Positions 43,392 to 52,104 of a stretch of DNA of 64,000 nucleotides are shown piece after piece; the first letter of the stretch is position 1, and each line of letters opens with the position of its first letter. The stretch is from Dermacoccus nishinomiyaensis. GTDB taxonomy: Bacteria; Actinomycetota; Actinomycetes; Actinomycetales; Dermatophilaceae. The notes under the pieces were generated by a model, which was given only the letters and a program-made list of their open reading frames with translations, ran no database searches and was not told the DNA's origin. The position numbers and the translations under genes are program-made. The DNA is taken from positions 2,294,001 to 2,358,000 of the forward strand of contig NZ_UFXX01000001.1 in NCBI RefSeq assembly GCF_900447535.1, in the 5' to 3' direction.

Positions 43392-44105
43392 ATGTCCGAG
43401 CACGCCACCTCCGATCCGTCGCGGACGCCGCAGCCGTCGCTCGCTGCCGTCAGCGAGCCGCGGGTGCCCGTCACGACGCTCGTGCACCTCGTGCGCCACG
43501 GCGAGGTCCACAACCCCGAGAAGGTGTTGTACGGGCGCCTCGATGGATACCACCTCTCTGAGCTCGGGCACGAGATGGCCGAGTTGACGAGCCAGTGGTT
43601 GGCGCCACGCGACGTCACGCACCTCGTCAGCTCGCCGCTCGAGCGAGCGCAGGAGACGATGGCGCCGATCGCCGACAAGCTCGGTCTGCCCGTCACGCTC
43701 GACGAGCGTGTCATCGAGGCAGGCAACGACTTCGAGGGCATGACGGTGGGCTCGAACCCCAAGCAGCTCATGCAGCCGCGCTTCTGGCCGAAGCTCACCA
43801 ACCCGTTCCGCCCCAGCTGGGGCGAGCCGTACGACGAGATCGCCGCGCGCATGGATGCGGCGATCCGTGATGCTCGTGATGCGGCATCCGGGCACGAGGC
43901 CGTCATCGTCAGCCACCAGCTGCCGGTGTGGACGGCGCGTCGTTTCGCCGAGGGCAAGCGCCTGTGGCACGACCCGCGCTCGCGCGAGTGCACGCTCGCG
44001 TCGGTGACGACGATCGAGTTCATCGACGATGAGATCACCGACGTGCGCTACACCGAACCCGCCGGCCGGTTGCTCGCCGCCTCGACGAATGCGGTGGGAG
44101 CATGA
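43392..44105 (+). CDS. Histidine phosphatase family protein (phosphoglycerate-mutase-like)
   Basis: 237 residues. LVHLVRHGEVHNPEKVLYGR carries the catalytic His, LVSSPLERAQETM the second Arg/Glu set, and AVIVSHQLPVWT the second catalytic His. Members at this spot in actinobacteria (mycobacterial Rv0525) have no proven substrate. A GTG at 43386 that overlaps the hemL stop is an alternative start; either way it is coupled to hemL, and its own stop overlaps the next gene. Confidence 0.88.
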   Translation: MSEHATSDPSRTPQPSLAAVSEPRVPVTTLVHLVRHGEVHNPEKVLYGRLDGYHLSELGHEMAELTSQWLAPRDVTHLVSSPLERAQETMAPIADKLGLPVTLDERVIEAGNDFEGMTVGSNPKQLMQPRFWPKLTNPFRPSWGEPYDEIAARMDAAIRDARDAASGHEAVIVSHQLPVWTARRFAEGKRLWHDPRSRECTLASVTTIEFIDDEITDVRYTEPAGRLLAASTNAVGA

Positions 44106-44704
44106 GCAGCAGCATCACCCGGCGCGCCGCCGCCGTCATCGCTGCCGGTGCTCTGACGTTCGGTGCGACGGCGTGCGGTGACGGCAAGAACGACGAGATC
44201 AGCAAGCAGGCGCAGGACCAGAAGGGCTACGTCGGCGGCGACGGAACCGTCGAGGAGCTTCCCGCAGCCAAGCGAGACAAGCCCGTCACGTTGAGTGGCA
44301 AGCTGCTCGACGGTACCGACTGGAACGTGGAGCAGGCTCGCGGCAAGGTTGTCGTGCTCAACGTCTGGGGCGCCTGGTGCGGCCCGTGCGGGGCCGAGAT
44401 GCCGCACCTGCAGAAGGCGTGGCAGTCGTACGAGAAGGCGGGCAAGAACGTCGTGTTCATGGGCATCGACCAGCGTGACTCGAACGCCGTCGCCAGTTCG
44501 ACCCTGAAGAAGTGGGGCGTCACGTACCCGTCCCTGGCCAATGACGACGGCGCCAACCTGCAGGGCCTTCAGCGCAAGGTCTCCGCGACCCCGACGACGC
44601 TCGTGCTCGACGCGCAGGGCCGCATCGCCGCGCGCGTCAGTGGGGCGACGACGGAGACGACGGTGCGCAACATGGTCGACAAGGTGCTGGCGGAGAAGGC
44701 TTGA
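44102..44704 (+). CDS. TlpA/ResA-like thiol-disulfide oxidoreductase lipoprotein (CcsX)
   Basis: 200 residues. Signal peptide with lipobox ATAC, lipidated Cys25. Thioredoxin fold with WGAWCGPCGAEMP (active Cys 93 and 96) and TPTTLVLDAQG. It should reduce the CXXCH cysteines of apocytochrome c on the outer face, using electrons from CcdA, the next gene. Overlaps its neighbours by four bases each. Confidence 0.92.
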   Translation: MSSSITRRAAAVIAAGALTFGATACGDGKNDEISKQAQDQKGYVGGDGTVEELPAAKRDKPVTLSGKLLDGTDWNVEQARGKVVVLNVWGAWCGPCGAEMPHLQKAWQSYEKAGKNVVFMGIDQRDSNAVASSTLKKWGVTYPSLANDDGANLQGLQRKVSATPTTLVLDAQGRIAARVSGATTETTVRNMVDKVLAEKA

Positions 44705-45459
44705 TCGCGTTGCTCGCGGCGAGCGACTCGCCGAGACAGATCGTCGCGGACGGCGCGTTGCCGCTCGCGATGTTCTTCGCTGCCCTCGCGGGGCTCGTCT
44801 CGTTCGCCTCGCCGTGCGTGCTGCCACTCGTACCAGGCTTCCTCGCCTACGTGACGGGCCTGACCGACGAGAAGCGTCGCACCCGCATCATCCTCGGCGC
44901 GTGCCTGTTCGTCCTCGGCTTCTCCGTCGTGTTCGTCGGCCTGCAGGCCGCGCTGTCGTTCTTCGTCGACACCGTCGGCGCCCACGACACGCTGCTGCTG
45001 CGCGTCGGCGGGGTGTTCGTCATCGTCATGGGCCTGCTGTTCCTCGGCGTGCTCGGCCAGCGCGGATTCACCGTGCGCTGGCGCCCGGCCGCGGGGCTGC
45101 TCGGCGCTCCGCTGCTCGGCGCCGTGTTCGCGCTCGGCATGTCGCCGTGCGTCGGGCCGGTCTACGGCGCGATCCTCGCGGCCAACACCGCACTCGGATC
45201 GAGCGGTGTCAACGGGCGCGGGTTGCTGCTCACCGCCTGCTACAGCCTGGGCATCGGCATCCCCTTCATTCTCATCGCGGCCGGCTGGAGCCGCGCCGAG
45301 CGCGCCTCGAAGTGGTTGCGCGCGCGGCATCGTCCGATCCAGCTCGTCGGCGGCGGCCTCATGATCGCCATCGGCGTGCTCATGGTGACGGGTCTGTGGA
45401 ACTCGCTCATCGCCGACATCCAGACCCATCTCGTCAATCAGTTCGAACCGGTGATCTAG
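44701..45459 (+). CDS. ccdA: CcdA, transmembrane thiol-reductant carrier for cytochrome c maturation
   Basis: 252 residues, six or seven membrane helices. The redox cysteines are in FASPCVLPLVPGFLAYVTG and ALGMSPCVGPVYGA. Carries reducing power from cytoplasmic thioredoxin to CcsX. TTG start at 44701 overlaps the previous stop (TTGA); no better start fits the family. It ends on the first base of the resB GTG. Confidence 0.93.
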   Translation: MIALLAASDSPRQIVADGALPLAMFFAALAGLVSFASPCVLPLVPGFLAYVTGLTDEKRRTRIILGACLFVLGFSVVFVGLQAALSFFVDTVGAHDTLLLRVGGVFVIVMGLLFLGVLGQRGFTVRWRPAAGLLGAPLLGAVFALGMSPCVGPVYGAILAANTALGSSGVNGRGLLLTACYSLGIGIPFILIAAGWSRAERASKWLRARHRPIQLVGGGLMIAIGVLMVTGLWNSLIADIQTHLVNQFEPVI

Positions 45460-47204
45460 TGGCCAAGACGTCAGACAACCCCGAACCCGGCGCGTTCCGC
45501 GTCGACGACGCTGCTCACGGCGAGGCATCCATGGGCGGTGCGGCGCGCGACGACGTGCCCCGTGACGATGCGGCCGAGGCAGACTCGACGAAGACGTCCT
45601 CGCGGGACGATCGGGCGACGGTGACGCAGCCGCGTCTCGGGTTCCTCGGCGGCCTGCGCTGGTTCTGGCGGCAGTTGACGAGCATGCGCACGGCGCTGTT
45701 CCTGTTGCTGCTCGTCGCGGTCGGGGCCGTGCCGGGCTCGATCTTCCCGCAGCACTCGATCGACGAGCAGCGTGTCACGCAGTACCGCCTCGATCATCCG
45801 GATCTGGCGCCGTGGCTCGACCGGCTCGGCATGTTCAACGTCTACAGCTCGCCGTGGTTCGCCGCCATCTACCTTCTGCTGACTGTGTCGCTCGTCGGCT
45901 GCATCATCCCGCGCGTCCGGGTGCACTACAAGGCGATGCGGCAGGGCCCGCCCGCGATGCCCCGCCGCCTCTCACGCCTTCCCGCGCACCGCGAGGTGAC
46001 GCTCGAGGCGACCCCCGAGCAGGTCATCGCCGCGACGCGTACCGTCCTGCGGCGCAAGCGGTTCGCGCTGCGCAAGGGCACGGGCGAGTTCGAGGTCGCC
46101 TCCGAGGGCGGCATGCTGCGCGAGACGGGCAACCTGCTGTTCCACCTCAGCCTCATCGGCATCATCGTCTCGGTCGCGGCCGGGCACGTCTGGGGCTGGC
46201 GCGGTGACGTCATCGTCCCCGAGGGCAGCGGTTTCGCCTCGACGCCGTCGCGCTACGACACCCTGAAGCTCGGGCCGTGGGTCGATGCGGAGCAGGACAT
46301 CCCCGACTGGGCGCTCAAGATGAACACGCTCAAGGTGACGTTCGAGAGCAACGTCGACCCGACGAGCAGCCAGTGGGGTCAACCGCGCGACTTCACCGCC
46401 GACGTCGACTACCGGGAGTCGGCGAACAGCGCGTGGAAGAAGGACACGATCAAGGTCAACCACCCGCTGAAGGTGGGAGGCGGCGAGGTGTACCTGCTCG
46501 GCAACGGCTACGCCCCGAAGATCACGTTCAAGGACGCGAAGGGCAACGTCCTGTATGACGAATCCACGCCGTTCCTGTCGATCGACAACAAGTACAAGTC
46601 GACCGGCGCATTCAAGATCTCGGGCGCCTCACCGAAGCAGATCGGCCTCACCGGCTTCTTCCTGCCGACGGCCTACCTCGACCCGAACCTGGGCCCGAGC
46701 TCGGCCTTCCCCGACGCCAAGGCGCCGGCGCTGTACCTCACGGCGTTCACGGGCGACCTGTACCCGAACGGTCGCCCGCAGTCGGTGTTCAGCCTCGACA
46801 CCGGCACGATGACGCAGCTCAAGGACGAGAAGGGCCAGCCGGTGCGTCTGCAGCTCGCCCTCGGCCAGACGGTGCAGCTGCCGAACAACCTCGGCTCCGT
46901 GACGTTCGACGCGGCGCCACGGTGGGCGGGGCTGTCGATCCGTCACGACCCCGGCAAGGGGCCGGCCCTACTGTTCAGCGTCCTCGCACTCGCCGGCCTC
47001 GTGCTTTCCCTGACGATCCGTCGTCGGCGCGTGTTCGTCCGCGTCCGTTCCGCTACGGATGGCGACACCGACGCGCGTACAGTGGTTGAGATCGGTGGGC
47101 TCGCCAAGGGTGAGGATCCTCGTCTCGCGCTGGCGGTCGACGACATCCTCGAACGCATCAGCCGCGCGGCGGCCCCCACCACGAAGACGACAGGTAAGGC
47201 ATGA
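45459..47204 (+). CDS. resB: ResB (CcsB/Ccs1-type) cytochrome c biogenesis protein
   Basis: 581 residues. With CcsB/ResC it forms the system II cytochrome c synthase that carries heme across the membrane. Residues ~1-60 are an acidic disordered tail. Then come FWRQLTSMRTALFLLLLVAV, AAIYLLLTVSLVGCIIPRV, LFHLSLIGIIVSVAAGHVWG, a large outer domain and a last membrane helix near 505-525. GTG at 45459 overlaps the ccdA stop by one base. Confidence 0.94.
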   Translation: MAKTSDNPEPGAFRVDDAAHGEASMGGAARDDVPRDDAAEADSTKTSSRDDRATVTQPRLGFLGGLRWFWRQLTSMRTALFLLLLVAVGAVPGSIFPQHSIDEQRVTQYRLDHPDLAPWLDRLGMFNVYSSPWFAAIYLLLTVSLVGCIIPRVRVHYKAMRQGPPAMPRRLSRLPAHREVTLEATPEQVIAATRTVLRRKRFALRKGTGEFEVASEGGMLRETGNLLFHLSLIGIIVSVAAGHVWGWRGDVIVPEGSGFASTPSRYDTLKLGPWVDAEQDIPDWALKMNTLKVTFESNVDPTSSQWGQPRDFTADVDYRESANSAWKKDTIKVNHPLKVGGGEVYLLGNGYAPKITFKDAKGNVLYDESTPFLSIDNKYKSTGAFKISGASPKQIGLTGFFLPTAYLDPNLGPSSAFPDAKAPALYLTAFTGDLYPNGRPQSVFSLDTGTMTQLKDEKGQPVRLQLALGQTVQLPNNLGSVTFDAAPRWAGLSIRHDPGKGPALLFSVLALAGLVLSLTIRRRRVFVRVRSATDGDTDARTVVEIGGLAKGEDPRLALAVDDILERISRAAAPTTKTTGKA

Positions 47205-48283
47205 TGTCCGCTTTCGCATTCATCGACGAGGCGCACAGCACCCTCGCGCAGAACTCCACGCGCGCCGTGTATGCGGCCGCGCTCGTCCTCACCCTCGCGA
47301 TGCTCTCGTTCTGCGTCGACCTCGCCCAGGCCCCTGGCCGTCAGGCGCGGGCCGGACGTCGAGGCGCGGCCGATGAGGCTGCTGTCGAGGCCGACGCCAT
47401 GAGCGCCGAGGCCACGAGCGCCGGCGCGGCAGCGTCGTCGACGGCCAGCGTCGGTGGTGCGACGGCGGTGCTCGAACGCACCCGCGAACGTCGTGACCTC
47501 GACGGCGAGGGCACCCCCGACGTCCCGGCCGACGGTCACAAGCGTCAGTGGGCCGGCACCGGCATGGCGCTGACGTGGCTGGGTGCCGCGTTCCTCATCG
47601 CGGGCATCGTCATGCGATCGCTCGCCGTGCACCGCCCGCCGCTGGGCAACATGTACGAGTTCGACCTCGCCGGTACCGCGTTCCTGCTCGTGTGCTTCCT
47701 GCTGTGGAGCCTGCGAAAGGACGTGCGCTGGCTTGGCGCGTTCGTCACGCTGCCCGCGACGCTGTTCCTCATCCTCGCGGCGAAGGTGTACTACACCGAG
47801 GCGAGCAAGCTCATGCCGTCGCTGCAGTCGTACTGGTTGTCGATCCACGTGACGGTCGCGACGCTGTCCGTCGGCCTGTTCACGATCGGCTTCGTCATCA
47901 CAGCGCTGTACCTCGCCCAGAAGACGCGCGAGGAGAGGGGCAAGAGCGGCGGTTTCCTGCGCTCGCTGCCCGATTCGGAGACCCTCGACCGCCTCGCCTA
48001 CGGCGTGCACATCATCGCGTTCCCGCTGTGGATGTTCACCGTCCTGTGCGGCGCCATCTGGGCGCAGGAGGCCTGGGGTCACTACTGGAACTGGGACCCG
48101 AAGGAAGTGTGGTCGCTCGTCATCTTCATCGTCTACGCGGCCTACCTGCACAGCCGCGTGACGGTCGGGTGGAGCGGACGCAAGGCCGCCGCCGTCGTCC
48201 TCGTCGGCTTCGCGTGCATCCTCATCAACTACGGCGTCGTCAACGTGTTCTTCGTCGGCCAGCACTCCTACTCGGGGCTGTGA
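47201..48283 (+). CDS. ccsB: CcsB/ResC-type cytochrome c synthase subunit (CcsA family)
   Basis: 360 residues with eight membrane helices. The heme-handling motif is WAQEAWGHYWNWDPKEVWSL (WWD domain), with further conserved His in YWLSIHVTVA and YGVHIIAFP. Residues ~44-115, between the first and second helices, are an Ala/Glu/Gly-rich low-complexity insert, longer than usual. Overlaps resB by four bases. Confidence 0.94.
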   Translation: MMSAFAFIDEAHSTLAQNSTRAVYAAALVLTLAMLSFCVDLAQAPGRQARAGRRGAADEAAVEADAMSAEATSAGAAASSTASVGGATAVLERTRERRDLDGEGTPDVPADGHKRQWAGTGMALTWLGAAFLIAGIVMRSLAVHRPPLGNMYEFDLAGTAFLLVCFLLWSLRKDVRWLGAFVTLPATLFLILAAKVYYTEASKLMPSLQSYWLSIHVTVATLSVGLFTIGFVITALYLAQKTREERGKSGGFLRSLPDSETLDRLAYGVHIIAFPLWMFTVLCGAIWAQEAWGHYWNWDPKEVWSLVIFIVYAAYLHSRVTVGWSGRKAAAVVLVGFACILINYGVVNVFFVGQHSYSGL

Positions 48284-48290
48284 TCGGCTG

Positions 48291-48539
48291 ATGGCACCTG
48301 TCGCTCGTTACACCGTTCTGCGCATCCTCGTCTTCTTCGGCTGCGTGTGCCTGGGCTACCTGTGCGGGCTGCGCAGTTTCCTGCTGCTCATCGTCGCGGC
48401 GCTCGCGTCGACGGCGATCAGCTTCTTCGCGCTCAACCGCTTCCGTCAGGAGACGGTCGACGTCGTCGAAGATCGCGTCGAGAAGCGTCGTGCCCGTGCG
48501 CAGCAGATGCGTGAGGCCGAGGACGTCGAAGAGGACTGA
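48291..48539 (+). CDS. DUF4229 small membrane protein
   Basis: 82 residues. Two membrane helices (about 7-24 and 27-45) followed by a charged Arg/Glu-rich tail. DUF4229 proteins regularly end the ccs operon in actinobacteria; no function is known. It begins seven bases past ccsB. Confidence 0.85.
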   Translation: MAPVARYTVLRILVFFGCVCLGYLCGLRSFLLLIVAALASTAISFFALNRFRQETVDVVEDRVEKRRARAQQMREAEDVEED

Positions 48540-48602
48540 TCGACGCTCGATCCGCACCGGGCCCCTGACGGGCCGGGCGTGCTGGTCGCAGACGAATGAT
48601 GA

Positions 48603-48639
48603 CGAAGGCCGGCCGTCCCCGAGGGGCGGCCGGCCTTCG
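48603..48639. terminator. Bidirectional terminator between ccs operon and menA
   Basis: CGAAGGCCGGCCG(T)CCCC, loop GA, then GGGGCGGCCGGCCTTCG: 17 pairs with one bulged T. Confidence 0.75.
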
Positions 48640-48730
48640 CGTGTGTTTGAAGTCTTTGTCGTCGTTGCTGCTGTCGTCGTCGGATTGGCAGCGGATGACG
48701 GCGTGGTGGGCGCTGCAGCCGTCAGGGCCG

Positions 48731-49615
48731 TCAGTGCATGAGGTGCGCGGCGTAGAGGCCGCCGCCGAGGAGCAGGCCGTAGAGCAGCTGGTAACGGCCG
48801 GTGCCGGCGAGGGCCGGCACGAGGTCGCGGCCCGTGGCGCCGCGCATGACGCGCAGCACCGGCGGGATCGCGGCGATGAGGGCGACGAAGCCCGCCGCAG
48901 CGGCGACGTGGAACAGCGTGCACACCGCGACGGCGGCGACGGACACGGCGATGAGCAGGACGTAGAACGTGCGGGTGGCCTTGTCGCCGAGCCGCACGGC
49001 GAGGGTGTGCTTGCCGGCTTCGACGTCCGTCGGGATGTCGCGCAGGTTGTTCGTCACGAGGATCGCGCAGGCGATCGCGCCCACGCCGATGCTGCTCGCC
49101 CACGCGGACGGCGACAGCGTGTGGGCCTGCGTGTACGCCGTGCCGAGTACCGCGACGAGGCCGAAGAAGACGAAGACGAAGACCTCACCGAGCCCCATGT
49201 AGCCGTACGGGCGCTTGCCGCCGGTGTAGAACCAGGCCGCGAGGATGGCGGCGACGCCGACGAGCAGCAGCCACGGCGTGTTCGACAGCGTGACGAGCGC
49301 GAGGCCGACGAACGCGGCGACGAAGAAGCATCCGAACGCGGCGAGCTTGACGTTGCCCGGGTTCGCAAGGCCTTGACCGACCAGGCGCACCGGGCCGACG
49401 CGGTCCTCGTCGGTGCCGCGGATGCCGTCGGAGTAGTCGTTGGCGTAGTTGACGCCGATCTGGAGGAACAGCGCGACGATGAGCGCGAGCAGCGCATAGC
49501 CGGGGTTGGCCTTCTCCATCGCGTAGGCCGCGCCCGTTCCGACGAGGACGGGGGCGATGGCGGCGGGCAGCGTGCGGGGGCGCGCGCCCTCGACCCATTG
49601 GTTCAGGGTGGCCAT
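48731..49615 (-). CDS. menA: 1,4-dihydroxy-2-naphthoate polyprenyltransferase
   Basis: 294 residues, UbiA-type membrane prenyltransferase with eight to nine helices; attaches the isoprenoid tail to dihydroxynaphthoate. The first Asp-rich motif is NYANDYSDGIRGTDEDR and the second NNLRDIPTDVEAGKHTLAVRLG. The ATG at 49615 (MATLNQWVEGARPRTLP) matches family starts; longer frames upstream run into menE. It follows menE by 44 bases on the same strand. Confidence 0.95.
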   Translation of the reverse strand: MATLNQWVEGARPRTLPAAIAPVLVGTGAAYAMEKANPGYALLALIVALFLQIGVNYANDYSDGIRGTDEDRVGPVRLVGQGLANPGNVKLAAFGCFFVAAFVGLALVTLSNTPWLLLVGVAAILAAWFYTGGKRPYGYMGLGEVFVFVFFGLVAVLGTAYTQAHTLSPSAWASSIGVGAIACAILVTNNLRDIPTDVEAGKHTLAVRLGDKATRTFYVLLIAVSVAAVAVCTLFHVAAAAGFVALIAAIPPVLRVMRGATGRDLVPALAGTGRYQLLYGLLLGGGLYAAHLMH

Positions 49616-49659
49616 GTGCGGGATGTTCTCCAGGTCGTGTGGGCCGGTGCTCCGGCGAT

Positions 49660-50994
49660 CTAGCGGGGGTCTCGTAGATTGTGCCACTCGGGCGAGCGGG
49701 CGATGAGCGCGCGATCGGGCTTGCCGACGCCCGTCAGCGGGATCGTCTCGAGCACGCGGGCCATGGCCGGGACGGCGTACGGCGGCAACGCCTTTCGGCA
49801 CTCACCCATGAGACGCGCGAGCGCGTCGGCGGTTGCCTCGCTACGTTCGGTCGTGACGACAGCCACAGCGACGCACTGCCCCCAGCGCTCGTGCGGGAGG
49901 GCGACGACGACGGCGTCACGGATGCCGTCGACACCGCGGACGACCTCCTCGACGACGCGCGGACTCACCTTGTACCCGCCGGTGTTGATGACGTCGTCGA
50001 TGCGCCCTTCGATGTGCAACGCGCCGTCGAAGCGTCCGAGGTCGTCGGTGAGGAACAGCGTCGCCTCGCCGGGTGTCGCCTCGCTGCGTCGGCGCTCTGA
50101 CAGCCCCGTGGGGGCAGATTCGCGGGACGCGTCGCCGTCGGGAGCGGAGTCGACGGGCGATGAGTCGATCGTGGGCCTGGCGAGAGTGCGTGCGGCGACG
50201 AACGTCGCGGCCGATCGTTCGGCGTCGCCGAGGTAGCCACTCGCCAGCGTCGGGCCGGACAGGGCGATGCGACCGAGGCCTTCGTCGTCAGCGTCGAGGA
50301 CGTGGACGCCGACGCCCGCGAGGGGGACGCCGTCGTAGACGCAGCCGCCGGCCGTCTCGCTCGAGCCGTACGTCGTCACGATGGAGAGCCCGGCGTCGCT
50401 GGCGCGCGACTGCAGGTCGGGGGGCGTCGCGGCGCCCCCGACGAGGATGCTGCGGTAGCGCCGAGCCGCCTCGAGAGCGCGCACGCCGACGGGGTCGTCG
50501 CGCTCGGCGGCGTCGAGGACGTCACGCAGCTGCGTCGGGACGAGGCTCGTGTGGATGGGGGAGAAGGGCGGCGCGTTGCGGGCGACGAGCGTCGTGGCCC
50601 TGGTGAACTGCTCGAGCGACCAGGCGTCCATGACGATCGGTGTCGTGCCCGCGATGAGTGAGCGCACGATGACCTGCGTGCCCGCGATGTGATGCGGCGG
50701 CAGCGGAAGCAACCACGTACCCGCGCCGATGCGCTCGTGGGTCGCGGTGGCGCTCGCGATGAGCGCGTCCTTCGTCAGCATCGCGCGCTTCGGGGTGCCG
50801 GTGGATCCGCTCGTCGAGACGACGAGCGCGAGGCGTTGGGGCGCGTCGGTGGGGTGACGCGGGACGTCGGGGGCCGGAGTGCCCGCCTCGTAGGGCGCGA
50901 GGGCCGGGCCGGTTCCGGCGAGCGCGGCATCGAGGGCCTCGTAGTAGGGCGTGATGTCGGCGCGGTCGACGGCGAACGGCACGAGCTCAGGCAT
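49660..50994 (-). CDS. menE: o-Succinylbenzoate-CoA ligase
   Basis: 444 residues, adenylate-forming enzyme of menaquinone synthesis. STSGSTGTPKRAMLTKDAL (60-78) is the phosphate loop, TYGSSETAGG (208-217) the A5 motif, TDDLGRFDGALHIEGRIDD the A7-A8 hinge, and GVGKPDRAL holds the A10 Lys. Residues ~268-309 are an Asp/Ser/Ala-rich insert just before A7. The start at 50994 is set by TACAGT seven bases upstream (51007-51002); the ATG at 51003 is less likely. Confidence 0.92.
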   Translation of the reverse strand: MPELVPFAVDRADITPYYEALDAALAGTGPALAPYEAGTPAPDVPRHPTDAPQRLALVVSTSGSTGTPKRAMLTKDALIASATATHERIGAGTWLLPLPPHHIAGTQVIVRSLIAGTTPIVMDAWSLEQFTRATTLVARNAPPFSPIHTSLVPTQLRDVLDAAERDDPVGVRALEAARRYRSILVGGAATPPDLQSRASDAGLSIVTTYGSSETAGGCVYDGVPLAGVGVHVLDADDEGLGRIALSGPTLASGYLGDAERSAATFVAARTLARPTIDSSPVDSAPDGDASRESAPTGLSERRRSEATPGEATLFLTDDLGRFDGALHIEGRIDDVINTGGYKVSPRVVEEVVRGVDGIRDAVVVALPHERWGQCVAVAVVTTERSEATADALARLMGECRKALPPYAVPAMARVLETIPLTGVGKPDRALIARSPEWHNLRDPR

Positions 50995-51001
50995 GACGTT
51001 C

Positions 51002-51086
51002 ACTGTACGACGCGCCCGGCAGAGCCAGGTGAGGTGCCTCGCGCCGGCGGACGTCAGGTGCGGGGTGCGGCCAGGACGGGCAGGAT
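51002..51086. promoter_or_regulatory. Divergent leaderless promoters of menE and the SDR gene
   Basis: TACAGT on the minus strand (51007-51002) seven bases before the menE ATG, and CAGGAT on the plus strand (51081-51086) six bases before the SDR ATG at 51093. Confidence 0.45.
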
Positions 51087-51092
51087 GGGGTC

Positions 51093-51836
51093 ATGACTGA
51101 GCGCAAGGTGGCAGTGGTGACGGGTGCGAGCAGCGGGATCGGGCGGGCATCGGCTCGCGCTCTCGCGGCGAGGGGGTACGACGTGGTGTGCGCGGCGCGC
51201 CGACTCGACCGGGTGGAGGAACTCGCCCGGGAGATCGACGGGCGCGCCGTCCAGTGCAACGTGACGAACGTCGACGACGTGAAGAACCTCGCCGCTCAGG
51301 CCGGCTCGCGCGTCGACGTGCTCGTCGCGAACGCCGGTGGCGCGTTCGGTGCCGAGCCCGTCGCGACCGCGAACCTCGACGACTGGCGCCGCATGTACGA
51401 CGTCAACGTCATCGGAACCGCGGCGACGATCCAGGCGTTCCTGCCGGCGCTCGAGGCGGCACACGGCGTCATCATCACGATCGGGTCGACGGCCGGCATC
51501 GTCAGCTACGAGGGCGGCGCCGGGTACTGCGGTTCGAAGCACGCCGTGCGCGCTCTCATGGGGGCGTTGCGCCTGGAGCTGTTCGACAAGCCGGTGCGCG
51601 TCTGCGAGATCGACCCCGGCATGGTGAAGAGTGACGAGTTCGCCCTCGTCCGCTTCGGCGGTGACGCCGACAAGGCCGCGGCCGTGTACCAGGGCGTCGA
51701 GGCGCCGCTGACGCAGGACGACATCGCCGACGCCGTCGCCTACATCGCCGAACTGCCGGAGCACGTCAACATCGACCAGATGGTCGTGCGTCCGCGCGCC
51801 CAGGCCGCGCAGCACAAGGTGCACCGCACCTCCTGA
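51093..51836 (+). CDS. Short-chain dehydrogenase/reductase (YdfG-like)
   Basis: 247 residues. NADP-binding VVTGASSGIGRASA (9-22), NNAG-type VANAGG, catalytic Ser in IGSTAGIVSYEGG and YCGSK with Tyr and Lys. EIDPGMVKSDEF follows the active site. Resembles YdfG/NADP-dependent serine dehydrogenase-type SDRs; substrate not known. Lies within the men region but is not a known menaquinone gene. Confidence 0.85.
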   Translation: MTERKVAVVTGASSGIGRASARALAARGYDVVCAARRLDRVEELAREIDGRAVQCNVTNVDDVKNLAAQAGSRVDVLVANAGGAFGAEPVATANLDDWRRMYDVNVIGTAATIQAFLPALEAAHGVIITIGSTAGIVSYEGGAGYCGSKHAVRALMGALRLELFDKPVRVCEIDPGMVKSDEFALVRFGGDADKAAAVYQGVEAPLTQDDIADAVAYIAELPEHVNIDQMVVRPRAQAAQHKVHRTS

Positions 51837-51895
51837 CGCTCTCGCCCGCCGGTCCCCAGATGGGGCACGGTGGGTCGAGCGCGGCGCGTGAGGAC

Positions 51896-51935
51896 GAGCG
51901 GTCGGGGCTGGGGATGAGCGATCGGGGCTGGGTGA
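51896..51935 (+). repeat. 20-bp direct repeat, two copies
   Basis: GAGCGGTCGGGGCTGGGGAT then GAGCGATCGGGGCTGGGTGA, period 20, in the spacer 59 bases after the SDR stop. The rest of the 268-base spacer (51837-52104) shows only a CCCCAGATGGGG palindrome. Confidence 0.6.
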
Positions 51936-52104
51936 CGACGCTGCCAGGGCCCCGTCTGCATGCCACCGGTTCACGGGCTGAGCCCGTCTGGCGACGCGTT
52001 GCGGCGCGGCCGTATCGTGGCGCCCGTCAGCAGTGGTGACCGCGGCGCGGTCACTGTCGTGAGAACCCGGGTTTGCGGCGGCCCACAGATGTTCAGGAGC
52101 TTCG

